Source: an uncultured Oscillospiraceae bacterium (GTDB lineage: Bacteria > Bacillota > Clostridia > Oscillospirales > Ruminococcaceae). Taken from it: 64,000 nucleotides of DNA. Location of the stretch: positions 1 through 64,000 of the forward strand of contig CAJUMG010000002.1 in the NCBI GenBank assembly GCA_910587335.1. Direction: 5' to 3'. A program made the translations under genes and the position numbers. The notes beneath the pieces are model-generated. The model did not search any database and had not been told where the DNA came from. It worked only from the letters and a program-made list of their open reading frames with translations. Position 1 is the stretch's first letter, and every line of letters starts with the position of its first letter. Shown piece by piece: positions 1-7,863 of the stretch.

Positions 1-91
1 TGTAATCGGGGCTATACCGCCTAATCTGAAATTACTTCCCTCTAACTGAAAACATTTTGGCAACTGGTTTTTCTTTTTTGTAAAAACAATT

Positions 92-505
92 CTATTTTTT
101 CTGCCCTGAAAACGGTTCCTCTTTCATCATCCCTTCTAGCTGTTCAATGGGAAACGGCGGAGATGCAAGCGGCTTTACCGCAATGGATATGAGCTTTAAG
201 GGATTGTCATCGGCGGCAACACGGTTCGAATGAAAAACACCGCACTGGCGGCAGCGGTGGATAATCGCCCATTCGCCGTTTTTTCGCACCCATACGCCCA
301 CCGGATCCATCACGCCGCCGCAGTCCGCCGAACGGTCCCCCGGCAGATCGTCCAAATGGAGGCTACAAAGGCAGACCGGACAGTGGTTTCGCTGGCGGCC
401 TCCCCCAAGAATGGGTCCAACAGCAGCGCCACAGACCCTGCAAATAAATTCCGGCCGCAATACAGGATCGTTTTTTTCGTCTATTTGACTGATAAAATCG
501 TTCAC
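92..505 (-). CDS. RNHCP domain-containing protein
   Basis: Small protein of about 137 residues carrying the name-giving RNHCP motif (RNHCPVCLCSLHLD) preceded by CRVCG and followed by CRQCG, so there are several paired cysteines likely to bind zinc. RNHCP proteins are known only as a conserved family; no reaction is established. The reading frame is open up to a TTG at 553, but a good GGGAGG lies 8 bases upstream of a GTG at 505, so I chose the GTG. The protein is cytoplasmic as far as can be seen (no signal peptide). Its 3' neighbour lies outside the window. Confidence 0.8.
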   Translation of the reverse strand: MNDFISQIDEKNDPVLRPEFICRVCGAAVGPILGGGRQRNHCPVCLCSLHLDDLPGDRSADCGGVMDPVGVWVRKNGEWAIIHRCRQCGVFHSNRVAADDNPLKLISIAVKPLASPPFPIEQLEGMMKEEPFSGQKK

Positions 506-556
506 TAAAAAATCCTCCCAAAATTTTAAAAAACGCTTTGAGAGGTTTTGCAAAAA

Positions 557-613
557 TCAGTTCGCACAAACCTCCCGGTTTACTGCAATCACCGATTGAA
601 GGGTTTTCGACAT
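557..613 (-). other. possible 18-codon leader ORF upstream of the RNHCP gene
   Basis: ATG at 613 preceded by AAAGGAG about 10 bases away, then 18 codons (begins MSKTLQSVIA, ends with a Cys-Ala-Asn) and TGA at 557. It sits just upstream of the RNHCP gene and has a better-looking ribosome site than chance would often give. It could be a translated leader, a decayed gene start, or coincidence. Confidence 0.2.
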
Positions 614-798
614 ACAACTGCTCTCCTTTATAAAAATATCCGCTTTTGCGGTCAAGAATACTCTATCACAAATCGATCTGACTGACAAGGCAAACCGCCT
701 TTGGAAGGTAAATCTTTCCTAAAAAAGCCTTGGAAACTCGCTATAGGAGCTCGCCAGCATAGAAAATCCCGCTGGTAAACAGATAAATAACAGCCATA

Positions 799-827
799 TT
801 GCTAAAAGACGACAAATCGGGTATAAT
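799..827 (+). promoter_or_regulatory. promoter of the DUF1858 gene
   Basis: TTGCTA (799-804) and a perfect TATAAT (822-827) separated by 17 bases, about 30 bases before the start codon of the next gene. Fits a housekeeping sigma-A promoter. Confidence 0.6.
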
Positions 828-857
828 TTTGTCATTAAACTTTAGGAGGAATTTTTG

Positions 858-1061
858 ATGACCGTAACAAAAGATACGTTAATCGGCGATTTGCTGGCAA
901 ATGATATGAACGCTGCGCGTTTCCTGTTCGAAATGGGTATGCACTGTGTCGGCTGCCCGGCTTCTGCCATGGAGAGCTTGGAGGAGGCCTGTGCCGTTCA
1001 CGGCGCGGATGTGAACGAGCTGGTCGGAAAGATCAACGACTATCTGGCCCAGCAGGCGTAA
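858..1061 (+). CDS. DUF1858 domain-containing protein
   Basis: 67-residue protein made entirely of a DUF1858 domain (hybrid-cluster-protein-associated redox disulfide domain). The hallmark is the pair of cysteines in MHCVGCPAS near residue 30, expected to form a redox-active or ligand-binding CxxC. Many anaerobes encode such stand-alone domains; the partner is unknown. AGGAGG at 844-849 gives an 8-base spacing to the ATG at 858; an adjacent TTG at 855 is less well placed. It is flanked by its own promoter and a strong terminator, so it is monocistronic. Confidence 0.85.
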   Translation: MTVTKDTLIGDLLANDMNAARFLFEMGMHCVGCPASAMESLEEACAVHGADVNELVGKINDYLAQQA

Positions 1062-1067
1062 TGGTTT

Positions 1068-1097
1068 GGGAGAGCCAGCAGGCTCTCCCATTTTTCT
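1068..1097 (+). terminator. rho-independent terminator after the DUF1858 gene
   Basis: GGGAGAGCC - AGCA - GGCTCTCCC hairpin followed by ATTTTT, 7 bases after the stop codon. Confidence 0.9.
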
Positions 1098-1207
1098 CCA
1101 AGCCTTCCCAGCTGTTTTTCCCAAAGCGGAGGGCGGCAGCATCAGCCGCGTCTTGATTAAACGATCAAGCAAGCCGGCGTATGCATCATCACATCAGGAG
1201 GTTACAT

Positions 1208-1741
1208 ATGAAAAATCAATCGACAAAAAAGATGATTTTGGCGGCGCTGTTTCTGGCTCTCGCCTATCTTCTGCCCTTTCTGACCGGGCAGATTCCGGAA
1301 ATCGGCAGCATGCTGCTGCCCATGCATCTGCCGGTTCTGCTGTGCGGGTTTGTCTGCGGTTGGCCTTATGGGCTAGCGGTGGGTCTGGTCGCGCCATTGC
1401 TTCGCTCTTTAACCCTGGGAATGCCCCCCATCTTCCCCACCGCGGTGGCAATGGCTTTTGAGCTGGCAGCCTACGGGGTGATCACCGGCATCTGCTACAA
1501 AAAGCTGCCGAAAAAGCCCCTTTTCCTCTATGCGGACCTGTTGACCGCCATGATCGGCGGCCGCGTTGTTTGGGGCATTGTCACCATGATTTGCTTAAGT
1601 GCCGGCGGCGGGGCTTTTACCTGGACGGCCTTTTTGTCAGGCGCGCTGCTCTCTGCGATTCCCGGTATCATTTTACAGCTTGTGCTGGTGCCGGTGGTGG
1701 TCATTGTCCTGCAAAAGGCAAATTTGATTCCCAAAGAATAG
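1208..1741 (+). CDS. ECF transporter S component
   Basis: 177-residue, strongly hydrophobic protein with about five or six membrane helices. It resembles substrate-binding S components of energy-coupling-factor vitamin importers: the first helix carries small-residue spacing (LAALFLALAY), used by the family to dock on the EcfT subunit, and the stretches MHLPVLLCGFVCGW and GMPPIFPTAVAMAFEL are typical of the clostridial subgroup often linked to pantothenate. No EcfA or EcfT gene is nearby, as expected for group II ECF systems that share a central energising module. AGGAGG at 1196-1201 with 6-base spacing decides for the ATG at 1208 over an upstream frame-compatible start at 1181. A small inverted repeat (CTTGAT at 1152 / ATCAAG at 1164) lies in its leader. 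Substrate is not readable from sequence. Confidence 0.85.
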   Translation: MKNQSTKKMILAALFLALAYLLPFLTGQIPEIGSMLLPMHLPVLLCGFVCGWPYGLAVGLVAPLLRSLTLGMPPIFPTAVAMAFELAAYGVITGICYKKLPKKPLFLYADLLTAMIGGRVVWGIVTMICLSAGGGAFTWTAFLSGALLSAIPGIILQLVLVPVVVIVLQKANLIPKE

Positions 1742-1767
1742 CGTCGCGCCTCCTTCGCACACTGAAA

Positions 1768-1801
1768 AAATCCTCCGGCATAAAGCCGGGGGATTTTTTT
1801 G
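1768..1801. terminator. bidirectional terminator between convergent genes
   Basis: TCCTCCGGC / GCCGGGGGA stem with A-rich flank on the left and seven T on the right; serves the ECF S gene and the leftward membrane-protein gene. Confidence 0.8.
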
Positions 1802-1815
1802 CTTGGAATGGCTCC

Positions 1816-2748
1816 CTATTTTTTATCTGTATTCTTTTTTCCTGTAAGCTTTTCTCGTACCCGTTTGAGCATCTCATCATGCCGCTCGGATTTTGCGTTG
1901 GGGAAAGCTTTCAGCAGCCGGACCGGCATTTTTTCCTGCATGATCCTTTCATACTCCTGGGAAAGCTGTACCAAGCGGGCCTTTTTCTCCTCGATTGAAT
2001 CCAAAAGCGCCTTTTTTCTTTGTTCTGCCGTGAGGGTAATTTCCTCTTTTCTGCTTTTTATTGCGCCGTGCAGCTCCTCTCTCCTTTGTCCCGCCTGCTC
2101 CCGCCACTGAGCGGAAGATTCCTTGACCTTTTCGCCGGTCTGGGCCAATTTCAGCGCCTTGTCAGCTAAGCCGCCGCCGATTTCCTCCGAAATCTGGTGC
2201 ATCAGGCCGCTGACCTCCTCCAACCGTTTGAGGTGCCGGTTCAGCCGCAGGATATTGGTCACCGTTACATAAAAATCGCACGCAAAGCCAAAAAGACAGA
2301 CGCCTAAGGCAATTTTTCCAACCAAAAGGGGAATCCAATGGACAAACCGAACGATCGGCGGATGAACCAAATCCATAACCATAACACAGGCCAAGCCCCA
2401 CAGAATCGAAAAGCGCAGGCAGATGTATCCACCAATATTAAACGGCTCATCGGTGTAGTCCCACCAGCTGGTGTGAAAAACCTTTTTTAACACATAGCCG
2501 GTAATCCATTCCAGCACGCTGGTTAAAACCATCGACCCTACAAACAGCAAAATCCAGTTTTCCCGCAGCGGCGTCAGGCAAAACACCACAATCACCATGC
2601 CAAAGCCATAGATGGGACAGACCGGACCGCTTAAAAAGCCGCGGTTGACAAAGTGTCCTGTGCTGATGGTGTTGAAAATCACCTCGGCGCACCAGCCCAA
2701 AAAGGCGTAGATGACAAAAAACGCCAGATACTCATAGAAAGAATACAT
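1816..2748 (-). CDS. CmpB-like putative ABC transporter permease (PF06541-type membrane protein)
   Basis: 310 residues. The N-terminal two thirds hold about five membrane helices with conserved features of the putative ABC-transporter type IV (CmpB) family: FLGWCAEV in helix 1, NRGFLSGPVCPIYGFG, and ITGYVLKK...WDY. The last 100 residues form a charged, Arg/Glu/Lys-rich coiled-coil-like tail, presumably cytoplasmic. No ATP-binding partner is adjacent, so the ABC-permease name is a family label only. A GGAGG/GAGGG stretch precedes the ATG at 2748. It converges on the ECF S gene through a shared terminator. Confidence 0.75.
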   Translation of the reverse strand: MYSFYEYLAFFVIYAFLGWCAEVIFNTISTGHFVNRGFLSGPVCPIYGFGMVIVVFCLTPLRENWILLFVGSMVLTSVLEWITGYVLKKVFHTSWWDYTDEPFNIGGYICLRFSILWGLACVMVMDLVHPPIVRFVHWIPLLVGKIALGVCLFGFACDFYVTVTNILRLNRHLKRLEEVSGLMHQISEEIGGGLADKALKLAQTGEKVKESSAQWREQAGQRREELHGAIKSRKEEITLTAEQRKKALLDSIEEKKARLVQLSQEYERIMQEKMPVRLLKAFPNAKSERHDEMLKRVREKLTGKKNTDKK

Positions 2749-2780
2749 AAGACTCCCTCTTCCTCCTTTTTTCTACCCCT

Positions 2781-2809
2781 ATTATAATGCGTATTTTGCA
2801 AAGCTACAA
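2781..2809 (-). promoter_or_regulatory. promoter of the CmpB-like gene
   Basis: On the minus strand: TTGTAG (2809-2804) and TATAAT (2786-2781) with a 17-base spacer, about 35 bases upstream of the ATG. Confidence 0.6.
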
Positions 2810-3004
2810 GCCCGGAAAAACAGATAGCGCTGCAAAATGGGATGCGTAACAAAAAAGGGCATAATGGGGTTTTTGTTCATAGAAGTTATTGTAGAAATCT
2901 GGGCGGGGACAGGCTCCCAGGGCAAAGCGATTTCTTAAATAAAGAGAGCGGGAAGCAGCGAACATTCTCAGAGCTTCGCTGGTTCCGGAAGGGATGTGCA
3001 GAGG

Positions 3005-6000
3005 ATGAAGGAGAAACGGTGGCTGCGGATTTTGCTTGTTTTTTGTTTGATGCTGGCGATTCTCCCTGTCAGCGCCAAAGGGGCGCCGGTCTGCGCCGTA
3101 TGTGGACAGGCGCATGCCCAGGGGTGCCCGGTGGACTTTAACGCGGCTGGGAGCCTGCCTTCGGCCGACACACTGTACGCTTTCCGGCAGGCGGAAGAAA
3201 CTCCGTCCGGACAGAGCCTAAATGCCGATGAAATGGCGTCGGCAAATCCCCAAAAGCTCACGCTGTTAGCAGACCCCGCCGAGGCTTTAGACGCGCCTCA
3301 GACTATTGTCATCGAAGAGGATGGCATTGTGCTGGACTTACAGGGGCGCACCGTCACCGGCCCGGCAGACGGTCCGGCCATCTGGGTGAAGGGGCAGAAT
3401 GTAACCATCCAAAACGGGACTGTACTGGGCGGGGCCGGCGAAACCGGTCAGTCTGGAGGGGCCGGTATTCAAAATGACGGCGGACTGACACTGGGAAAAA
3501 ATCTGAAGGTTTTTGGCGGCAACGGCGGCGGAGCAGATGCCGTTCAGGCTGCTGGAAACGGCAGTGCGGCTATAATCAATGGCGGCAGGCTGATGATTTC
3601 TGACGCAGCCCTTATGGGGGGCAGCGGCGGAGATGGCTCGGACGAGAATCCCCAAAGCGGGAATGGAGCCGCGGCGATTCAAACCGCTTCCGGCGCATCT
3701 GTCGAACTCTCTGCCGGGACGATCACCGGCGGCAACGGTCTTTTCGGCGGAATGGGGATCCATATTCCGTCCGGCGGAACCCTGACAGTGAAAGCCGGCA
3801 AGGTGACCGGCGGGGACGGGCAAGCGGCCGGCGGAGAAGCGATTGGGTTTGAAGGCGCTGCTTTGCAGATTGAAGGCGGCAGCTTTGCCGGCGGAAACGC
3901 TTTCTCTGGAGCCGGTGGAGCCGGTCTAGCCGTTTACGGACAGGATGAAAAGGTCGTTTTATCCGGGGGAAGCTTTGCCGGTGGGACCGGTGCAAGCCCT
4001 GGCAAAGCCATAACTTCTTCCGGCGCGGTGGCGGCGCTTTTGGGGGATTTCTCCCTTTGCAAGCTGCTGGATGGCAGCGCGGCGGATGTCACAGCGAACG
4101 CGGTCGAAGCACCGGTCCAGATTGATACGCTGCCACCGCAAGCCTATATTGACGGGACGCCTTATGCCAGCTTGCAGGAAGCGATAGACGGCGCGGCGGA
4201 TGGAGCGGTCATCCAGCTGACACAGGACCTTTTGTTAGACAGTCCCCTTACAATTGACCGGCCGGTGACCTTAACCTGTCAGCGCGGCGCGGTCTGTACC
4301 CTGTCCCGCCAAAGCTCCTATGACGGCAGTCTGATTCTGGTCAATGCCACCGGCAGTCTGACGCTGGAAGGGGTCGTCCTGGACGGCGGGGCGGTTTGGA
4401 GCAATTCCGCCCGAGGGCAAAACAGCGGGATTTCGGCACAGGCTCCGTTGGCGGAGGTCAAAGGCGGTTCACTCATTTTGAAATCCGGGGCAGCATTGCA
4501 AAACAACGACAACACAAAAGCGGAAAAACCGGCGGCGGGGGGTGTACTGGTCACCGGCGGACGGTTAATTCTCACCGGTGACGGGACAATCCGCCAAAAT
4601 CGGTCAGCGGCCAACGCAGGCGGCGTTTACCTGGATGGTTCCGTTTTGCAGATGGAGGAAAACGCCGCAATTACCGGGAATCTAGCCGCGGCCGCGAGGG
4701 AGGATACCCTGATGTCCTGCGTAGGCGGCGTGCAGGCGGTATCCACTTCCCAGATTCTTCTGGAGGGCAAGGCCAGTATTTCCGGCAACAGCGGAACCGG
4801 CGGAGGCATCACCTTATCCGATCGCGCAATACTCAAGCTTTTCGGCGGGCAGATCAGCGGCAACCGCGCGGTTGCGGGAACACTGGCGGGGAAAACGGTC
4901 CATACCGCAGGCGGCGTGTCCGCCCAGATGCCCGGATCTGTAGAAATAAAGGGAGCGGCGGTCATTTGGGGAAACACGCTGACCGACGCCAGTGGAAAGC
5001 AGCTTGCAAACAGCAACCTTCTATACCTGGAAGAGGATGCATCGGCCCGGGAGGGGATCGCCGTTGTGGGGGCGTTGGATCCATCTGCAAAAATCGGCGT
5101 AACCCGCTGTCAGGTTGACAGCAATCTGGCCTTTATACCGGTTCCCGGCCCCATTGTCGTGTTTATCGACGAAACCCAAGCCGCTGCCAGCGGATCCGCT
5201 TTTGTCAGTGACAACAGTGATTTTATCCTTTCGCGAAAGGGCTCCTCTCTTTCGGTGCAGCTGCCGGCAATTTCCTATGATCTGACCGGCTTTATCACCC
5301 GAAAGGGCGCCCCTGCCAGCGGGGCGAAGCTTGTTTTTCGAAGGGGTGGGCAGGTCATTGCCGCCGCAACTGCACAAAAGGACGGCAGCTATGGGATCGA
5401 AACCCTTCCGCCAGGTCTTTATAATCTGGAAACCTCTTTGGCGGATGGATCGCTGGTTGTAACCAGCTTGGTCCAGATCACCGATCAGACCTCTTTATTA
5501 GATGTGGTGCTGCCCGAAAAAAATACCAGCAGTATCGCCAGATTCCCTGCCGATTCCCAATGGCTGGTAGGCGGGCTGGATGGCATGTTTGCGCCGCAGC
5601 TGGCAGTAGATAACAGTCTGCCGGCATCCGGTGTCACCCAAAAGGATTTGACGATCGCCGGGACCGGCGGCGCAGTATCCCTTTGCTTTGTAGGGGAAAC
5701 CGTTGACGGAACACAGCCGGAGGACCAATCGCTTGCCAAGGCTTTAAAGGACCACAAGACTTTCCGGCAGCAGCTGTTTGTGCGTATGTGGATAGAAAAA
5801 CAGGTGTCCGAAGCTGGGAAAACCTCTGTAATTCAGGTGACACAGCTTCCACAGACGCTGGAAATTCGCATTCCCTTTGTGTCGGACCAAAATGCCCTCA
5901 ATCCCATCGCTTACCGGATACAAAATGGCCGGCTGGAAGCGGTTACCTTTCAAAAAAATAGCGACGGAGAATACCTGTCCTGGGATCATGACATGCTGGT

Positions 6001-6670
6001 CCTGCATCTGCGGCAGTTTTGTTCTTACGCCATCGGTTGGGAGCAAGCGCCGGACCAGGAGAAAGTGGAGGAACCGGAAACCTTTGACGATAGACAGGGT
6101 GCTTTTTGGCAAAAGATCGCTGATCGGATTCGGCTGGCGCAGGGCAAGGAAACCATCACCGCCGAGGCCGGAGATTTTACCCATATGAACTGGCGGGTTA
6201 TGTCCGCTCTGCGCGACTGTACCGACGTATCGCTAAAGGTCCGCTGGAACGGCGGTAAGGACTTTACCATCCCGGCGGGCAAAGCGCAGGATGACAATGG
6301 GCTAAGCTATTACCCGCTATTCCGGTTGGCGGAAATTTATACTGCGAAGCCTCCAGCACAAAGCAGCTCGTCAGGCAGCAGTGTGCCGCCTGCATCCTCC
6401 TCTGTGCCGGCGGTTTCGCCCGGTCTTCCCTCCAGCACACCGTCTTCCAGCAGCTCTGTACCGGAACAATCCTCTGCGCCGCCAACCGAGCCAGAAGAAA
6501 GCAGAGCAGAAGATTCCGTTTCCCGCCCGGACGATACGCCGGTTCCCGTAGAGGAAGAGAAAAAGCGTTTTCCGGTCAGCCTGGGGGTCGCCTTGACAGG
6601 CGCCGGTGGAATCACGGCACTCATCGTCGGCGGATGGATGGTTATGTCCCACCTGCGGCGGCGGAAATAA
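3005..6670 (+). CDS. large secreted, membrane-anchored beta-helix surface protein
   Basis: About 1,221 residues. N-terminal signal peptide (MKEKRWLRILLVFCLMLAIL...) ending near an Ala-Lys-Gly-Ala, then a short Cys/His cluster (VCAVCGQAH). Residues about 60-370 are Gly-rich short repeats of the GG(T/S)(L/F)xVxGG type, and residues about 390-740 are a second repeat block beginning YASLQEAIDGAADG; both have the look of a right-handed parallel beta-helix (pectin-lyase-like fold). Around 760-840 there is a carboxypeptidase-regulatory-like Ig domain (LTGFITRKGAPASGAKLVF). The tail has a Ser/Pro-rich spacer (about 1120-1180) and ends in a hydrophobic helix plus RRRK, so the protein is probably membrane-anchored; no LPxTG-like motif is present. 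Likely a surface adhesin or glycan-interacting protein; ligand unknown. ATG at 3005 chosen (AAGGGA 10 bases upstream); a GTG at 2996 is too close to it. Confidence 0.8.
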   Translation: MKEKRWLRILLVFCLMLAILPVSAKGAPVCAVCGQAHAQGCPVDFNAAGSLPSADTLYAFRQAEETPSGQSLNADEMASANPQKLTLLADPAEALDAPQTIVIEEDGIVLDLQGRTVTGPADGPAIWVKGQNVTIQNGTVLGGAGETGQSGGAGIQNDGGLTLGKNLKVFGGNGGGADAVQAAGNGSAAIINGGRLMISDAALMGGSGGDGSDENPQSGNGAAAIQTASGASVELSAGTITGGNGLFGGMGIHIPSGGTLTVKAGKVTGGDGQAAGGEAIGFEGAALQIEGGSFAGGNAFSGAGGAGLAVYGQDEKVVLSGGSFAGGTGASPGKAITSSGAVAALLGDFSLCKLLDGSAADVTANAVEAPVQIDTLPPQAYIDGTPYASLQEAIDGAADGAVIQLTQDLLLDSPLTIDRPVTLTCQRGAVCTLSRQSSYDGSLILVNATGSLTLEGVVLDGGAVWSNSARGQNSGISAQAPLAEVKGGSLILKSGAALQNNDNTKAEKPAAGGVLVTGGRLILTGDGTIRQNRSAANAGGVYLDGSVLQMEENAAITGNLAAAAREDTLMSCVGGVQAVSTSQILLEGKASISGNSGTGGGITLSDRAILKLFGGQISGNRAVAGTLAGKTVHTAGGVSAQMPGSVEIKGAAVIWGNTLTDASGKQLANSNLLYLEEDASAREGIAVVGALDPSAKIGVTRCQVDSNLAFIPVPGPIVVFIDETQAAASGSAFVSDNSDFILSRKGSSLSVQLPAISYDLTGFITRKGAPASGAKLVFRRGGQVIAAATAQKDGSYGIETLPPGLYNLETSLADGSLVVTSLVQITDQTSLLDVVLPEKNTSSIARFPADSQWLVGGLDGMFAPQLAVDNSLPASGVTQKDLTIAGTGGAVSLCFVGETVDGTQPEDQSLAKALKDHKTFRQQLFVRMWIEKQVSEAGKTSVIQVTQLPQTLEIRIPFVSDQNALNPIAYRIQNGRLEAVTFQKNSDGEYLSWDHDMLVLHLRQFCSYAIGWEQAPDQEKVEEPETFDDRQGAFWQKIADRIRLAQGKETITAEAGDFTHMNWRVMSALRDCTDVSLKVRWNGGKDFTIPAGKAQDDNGLSYYPLFRLAEIYTAKPPAQSSSSGSSVPPASSSVPAVSPGLPSSTPSSSSSVPEQSSAPPTEPEESRAEDSVSRPDDTPVPVEEEKKRFPVSLGVALTGAGGITALIVGGWMVMSHLRRRK

Positions 6671-6679
6671 GGTACATAA

Positions 6680-6716
6680 AAAGCAGTCCTACCAAAGATA
6701 AGGACTGCTTTTTTCT
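6680..6716 (+). terminator. terminator after the large surface protein gene
   Basis: AAGCAGTCCT (6681-6690), 10-base loop, AGGACTGCTT followed by further T. Perfect 10-bp stem. Confidence 0.92.
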
Positions 6717-6748
6717 GCGGCAACGACAAACTGTCTCCCCGGTCCAGC

Positions 6749-6777
6749 TTGCGGCCTGGCACAGGATTTGTTACAAT
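6749..6777 (+). promoter_or_regulatory. promoter of the WYL regulator gene
   Basis: TTGCGG (6749-6754), 17-base spacer, TACAAT (6772-6777), 21 bases before the ATG at 6799. Confidence 0.5.
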
Positions 6778-6798
6778 CAGAAGAAAGGGGGCAGCGGT

Positions 6799-7800
6799 AT
6801 GCCAAAATCCACCGGTCAAAAGAAACGGATCTTGTATCTTGCGCGAATTTTGTTGGAGCAAACGGATGAGGACCACCATCTTAGTTTGGCACAGCTTGTA
6901 CAGCAATTGGAACAGTATGGGATAGACGCAGAGCGAAAAAGCTTTTACGATGATATAGAACAGCTGCGTCAGGTGGGACTGGACATTGAATTTGTCCGGG
7001 GTAAAGGATATCACCTGCCCAATCGCACCTTCCAGCTGGCGGAACTGAAGCTTTTGGTGGATAGCGTGCAGGCTTCTAAATTTATTACCCACAAAAAATC
7101 CATGGAGCTGATCAAAAAGCTGGAAAGCCTCACCAGCGTTCATCAGGCGCAGCAGCTGCAGCGGCAGGTTTTTGTGTCCGGCCGGGTCAAGACGATGAAC
7201 GAAAGTATCTACTACAACATCGACCGGATTCATGCGGCGATTGGCCAGAATCGGCAGATTGGGTTCCGTTACTTCGAATACACGGTGGAAAAAAAGCGTC
7301 AGTTCCGGCACGGTGGCGCCAGGTACTGCATCAGCCCTTTTGCCCTGGCTTGGGAGAATGAAAACTACTATATGTTGGGCTTTGATCCGCAGGCGGGCAT
7401 TCTCAAGCACTATCGGGTAGACAAAATGAGCGATATTACTACGCTGGAGGAGCCTCGTGAAGGAATGGAGCAATTTCAAAAGCTGGATATGGCCGATTAC
7501 TCCCGCAAGGTTTTTTCCATGTTTGGCGGACAGGAAGAGATGGTCAAGCTGCGTTTTCAAAATCATTTGATCGGGGTAGTGATGGACCGTTTCGGCAAGG
7601 ATATTACGGTTTTCCCGAAAACAGACGGTGTTTTTGAGATCTATACCCGGGTGGTTCTCAGTCCCCAATTTTACGGATGGATATTTGCTTTGGGAGACGG
7701 CGTGCAGATTTTGTCGCCAGAGGCGGCGATACAGGGGATGGCCAAGCAGCTGCAAAAAGCCTTGTCTCTCTTCCCTCTTCCTCGGGACGCATCACAGTAA
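6799..7800 (+). CDS. WYL domain-containing transcriptional regulator
   Basis: 333 residues: an N-terminal winged helix-turn-helix (about 5-65; YGIDAERKSFYDDIEQLRQ is the recognition region), a linker, and a WYL sensor domain (about 135-225, with ALAWENENYYMLGFD and HYRVDKMSDI), followed by a C-terminal extension (WCX-like). WYL proteins bind nucleic-acid-type ligands or control stress and phage-defence genes; here no defence genes are adjacent, so the target is unknown. Start fixed by AAAGGGGG upstream of ATG 6799. The frame is open further upstream but that part overlaps the preceding terminator. Monocistronic: own promoter, terminator behind. Confidence 0.85.
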   Translation: MPKSTGQKKRILYLARILLEQTDEDHHLSLAQLVQQLEQYGIDAERKSFYDDIEQLRQVGLDIEFVRGKGYHLPNRTFQLAELKLLVDSVQASKFITHKKSMELIKKLESLTSVHQAQQLQRQVFVSGRVKTMNESIYYNIDRIHAAIGQNRQIGFRYFEYTVEKKRQFRHGGARYCISPFALAWENENYYMLGFDPQAGILKHYRVDKMSDITTLEEPREGMEQFQKLDMADYSRKVFSMFGGQEEMVKLRFQNHLIGVVMDRFGKDITVFPKTDGVFEIYTRVVLSPQFYGWIFALGDGVQILSPEAAIQGMAKQLQKALSLFPLPRDASQ

Positions 7801-7820
7801 AAAGACAAAATTTCACATAA

Positions 7821-7850
7821 AAAAGCCGCCCGTAAAGGCGGCTTTTGCTT
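7821..7850. terminator. bidirectional terminator
   Basis: AAGCCGCC (7823-7830) pairs with GGCGGCTT (7837-7844), A-rich before and T-rich after. Lies between the convergent WYL and purine permease genes. Confidence 0.85.
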
Positions 7851-7863
7851 TTGTTTGTGAAAC

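Noticed and set aside
3480..4080. Short Gly-rich DNA repeats in the surface-protein gene as a CRISPR-like array
   Set aside because: The repeats are imperfect, in frame and protein-coding; no regular repeat-spacer pattern exists anywhere in the window.
6337..7755. 472-codon open frame on the minus strand opposite the WYL regulator
   Set aside because: It runs antisense to two convincing genes and across the terminator between them, has no ribosome site and no recognisable domain.
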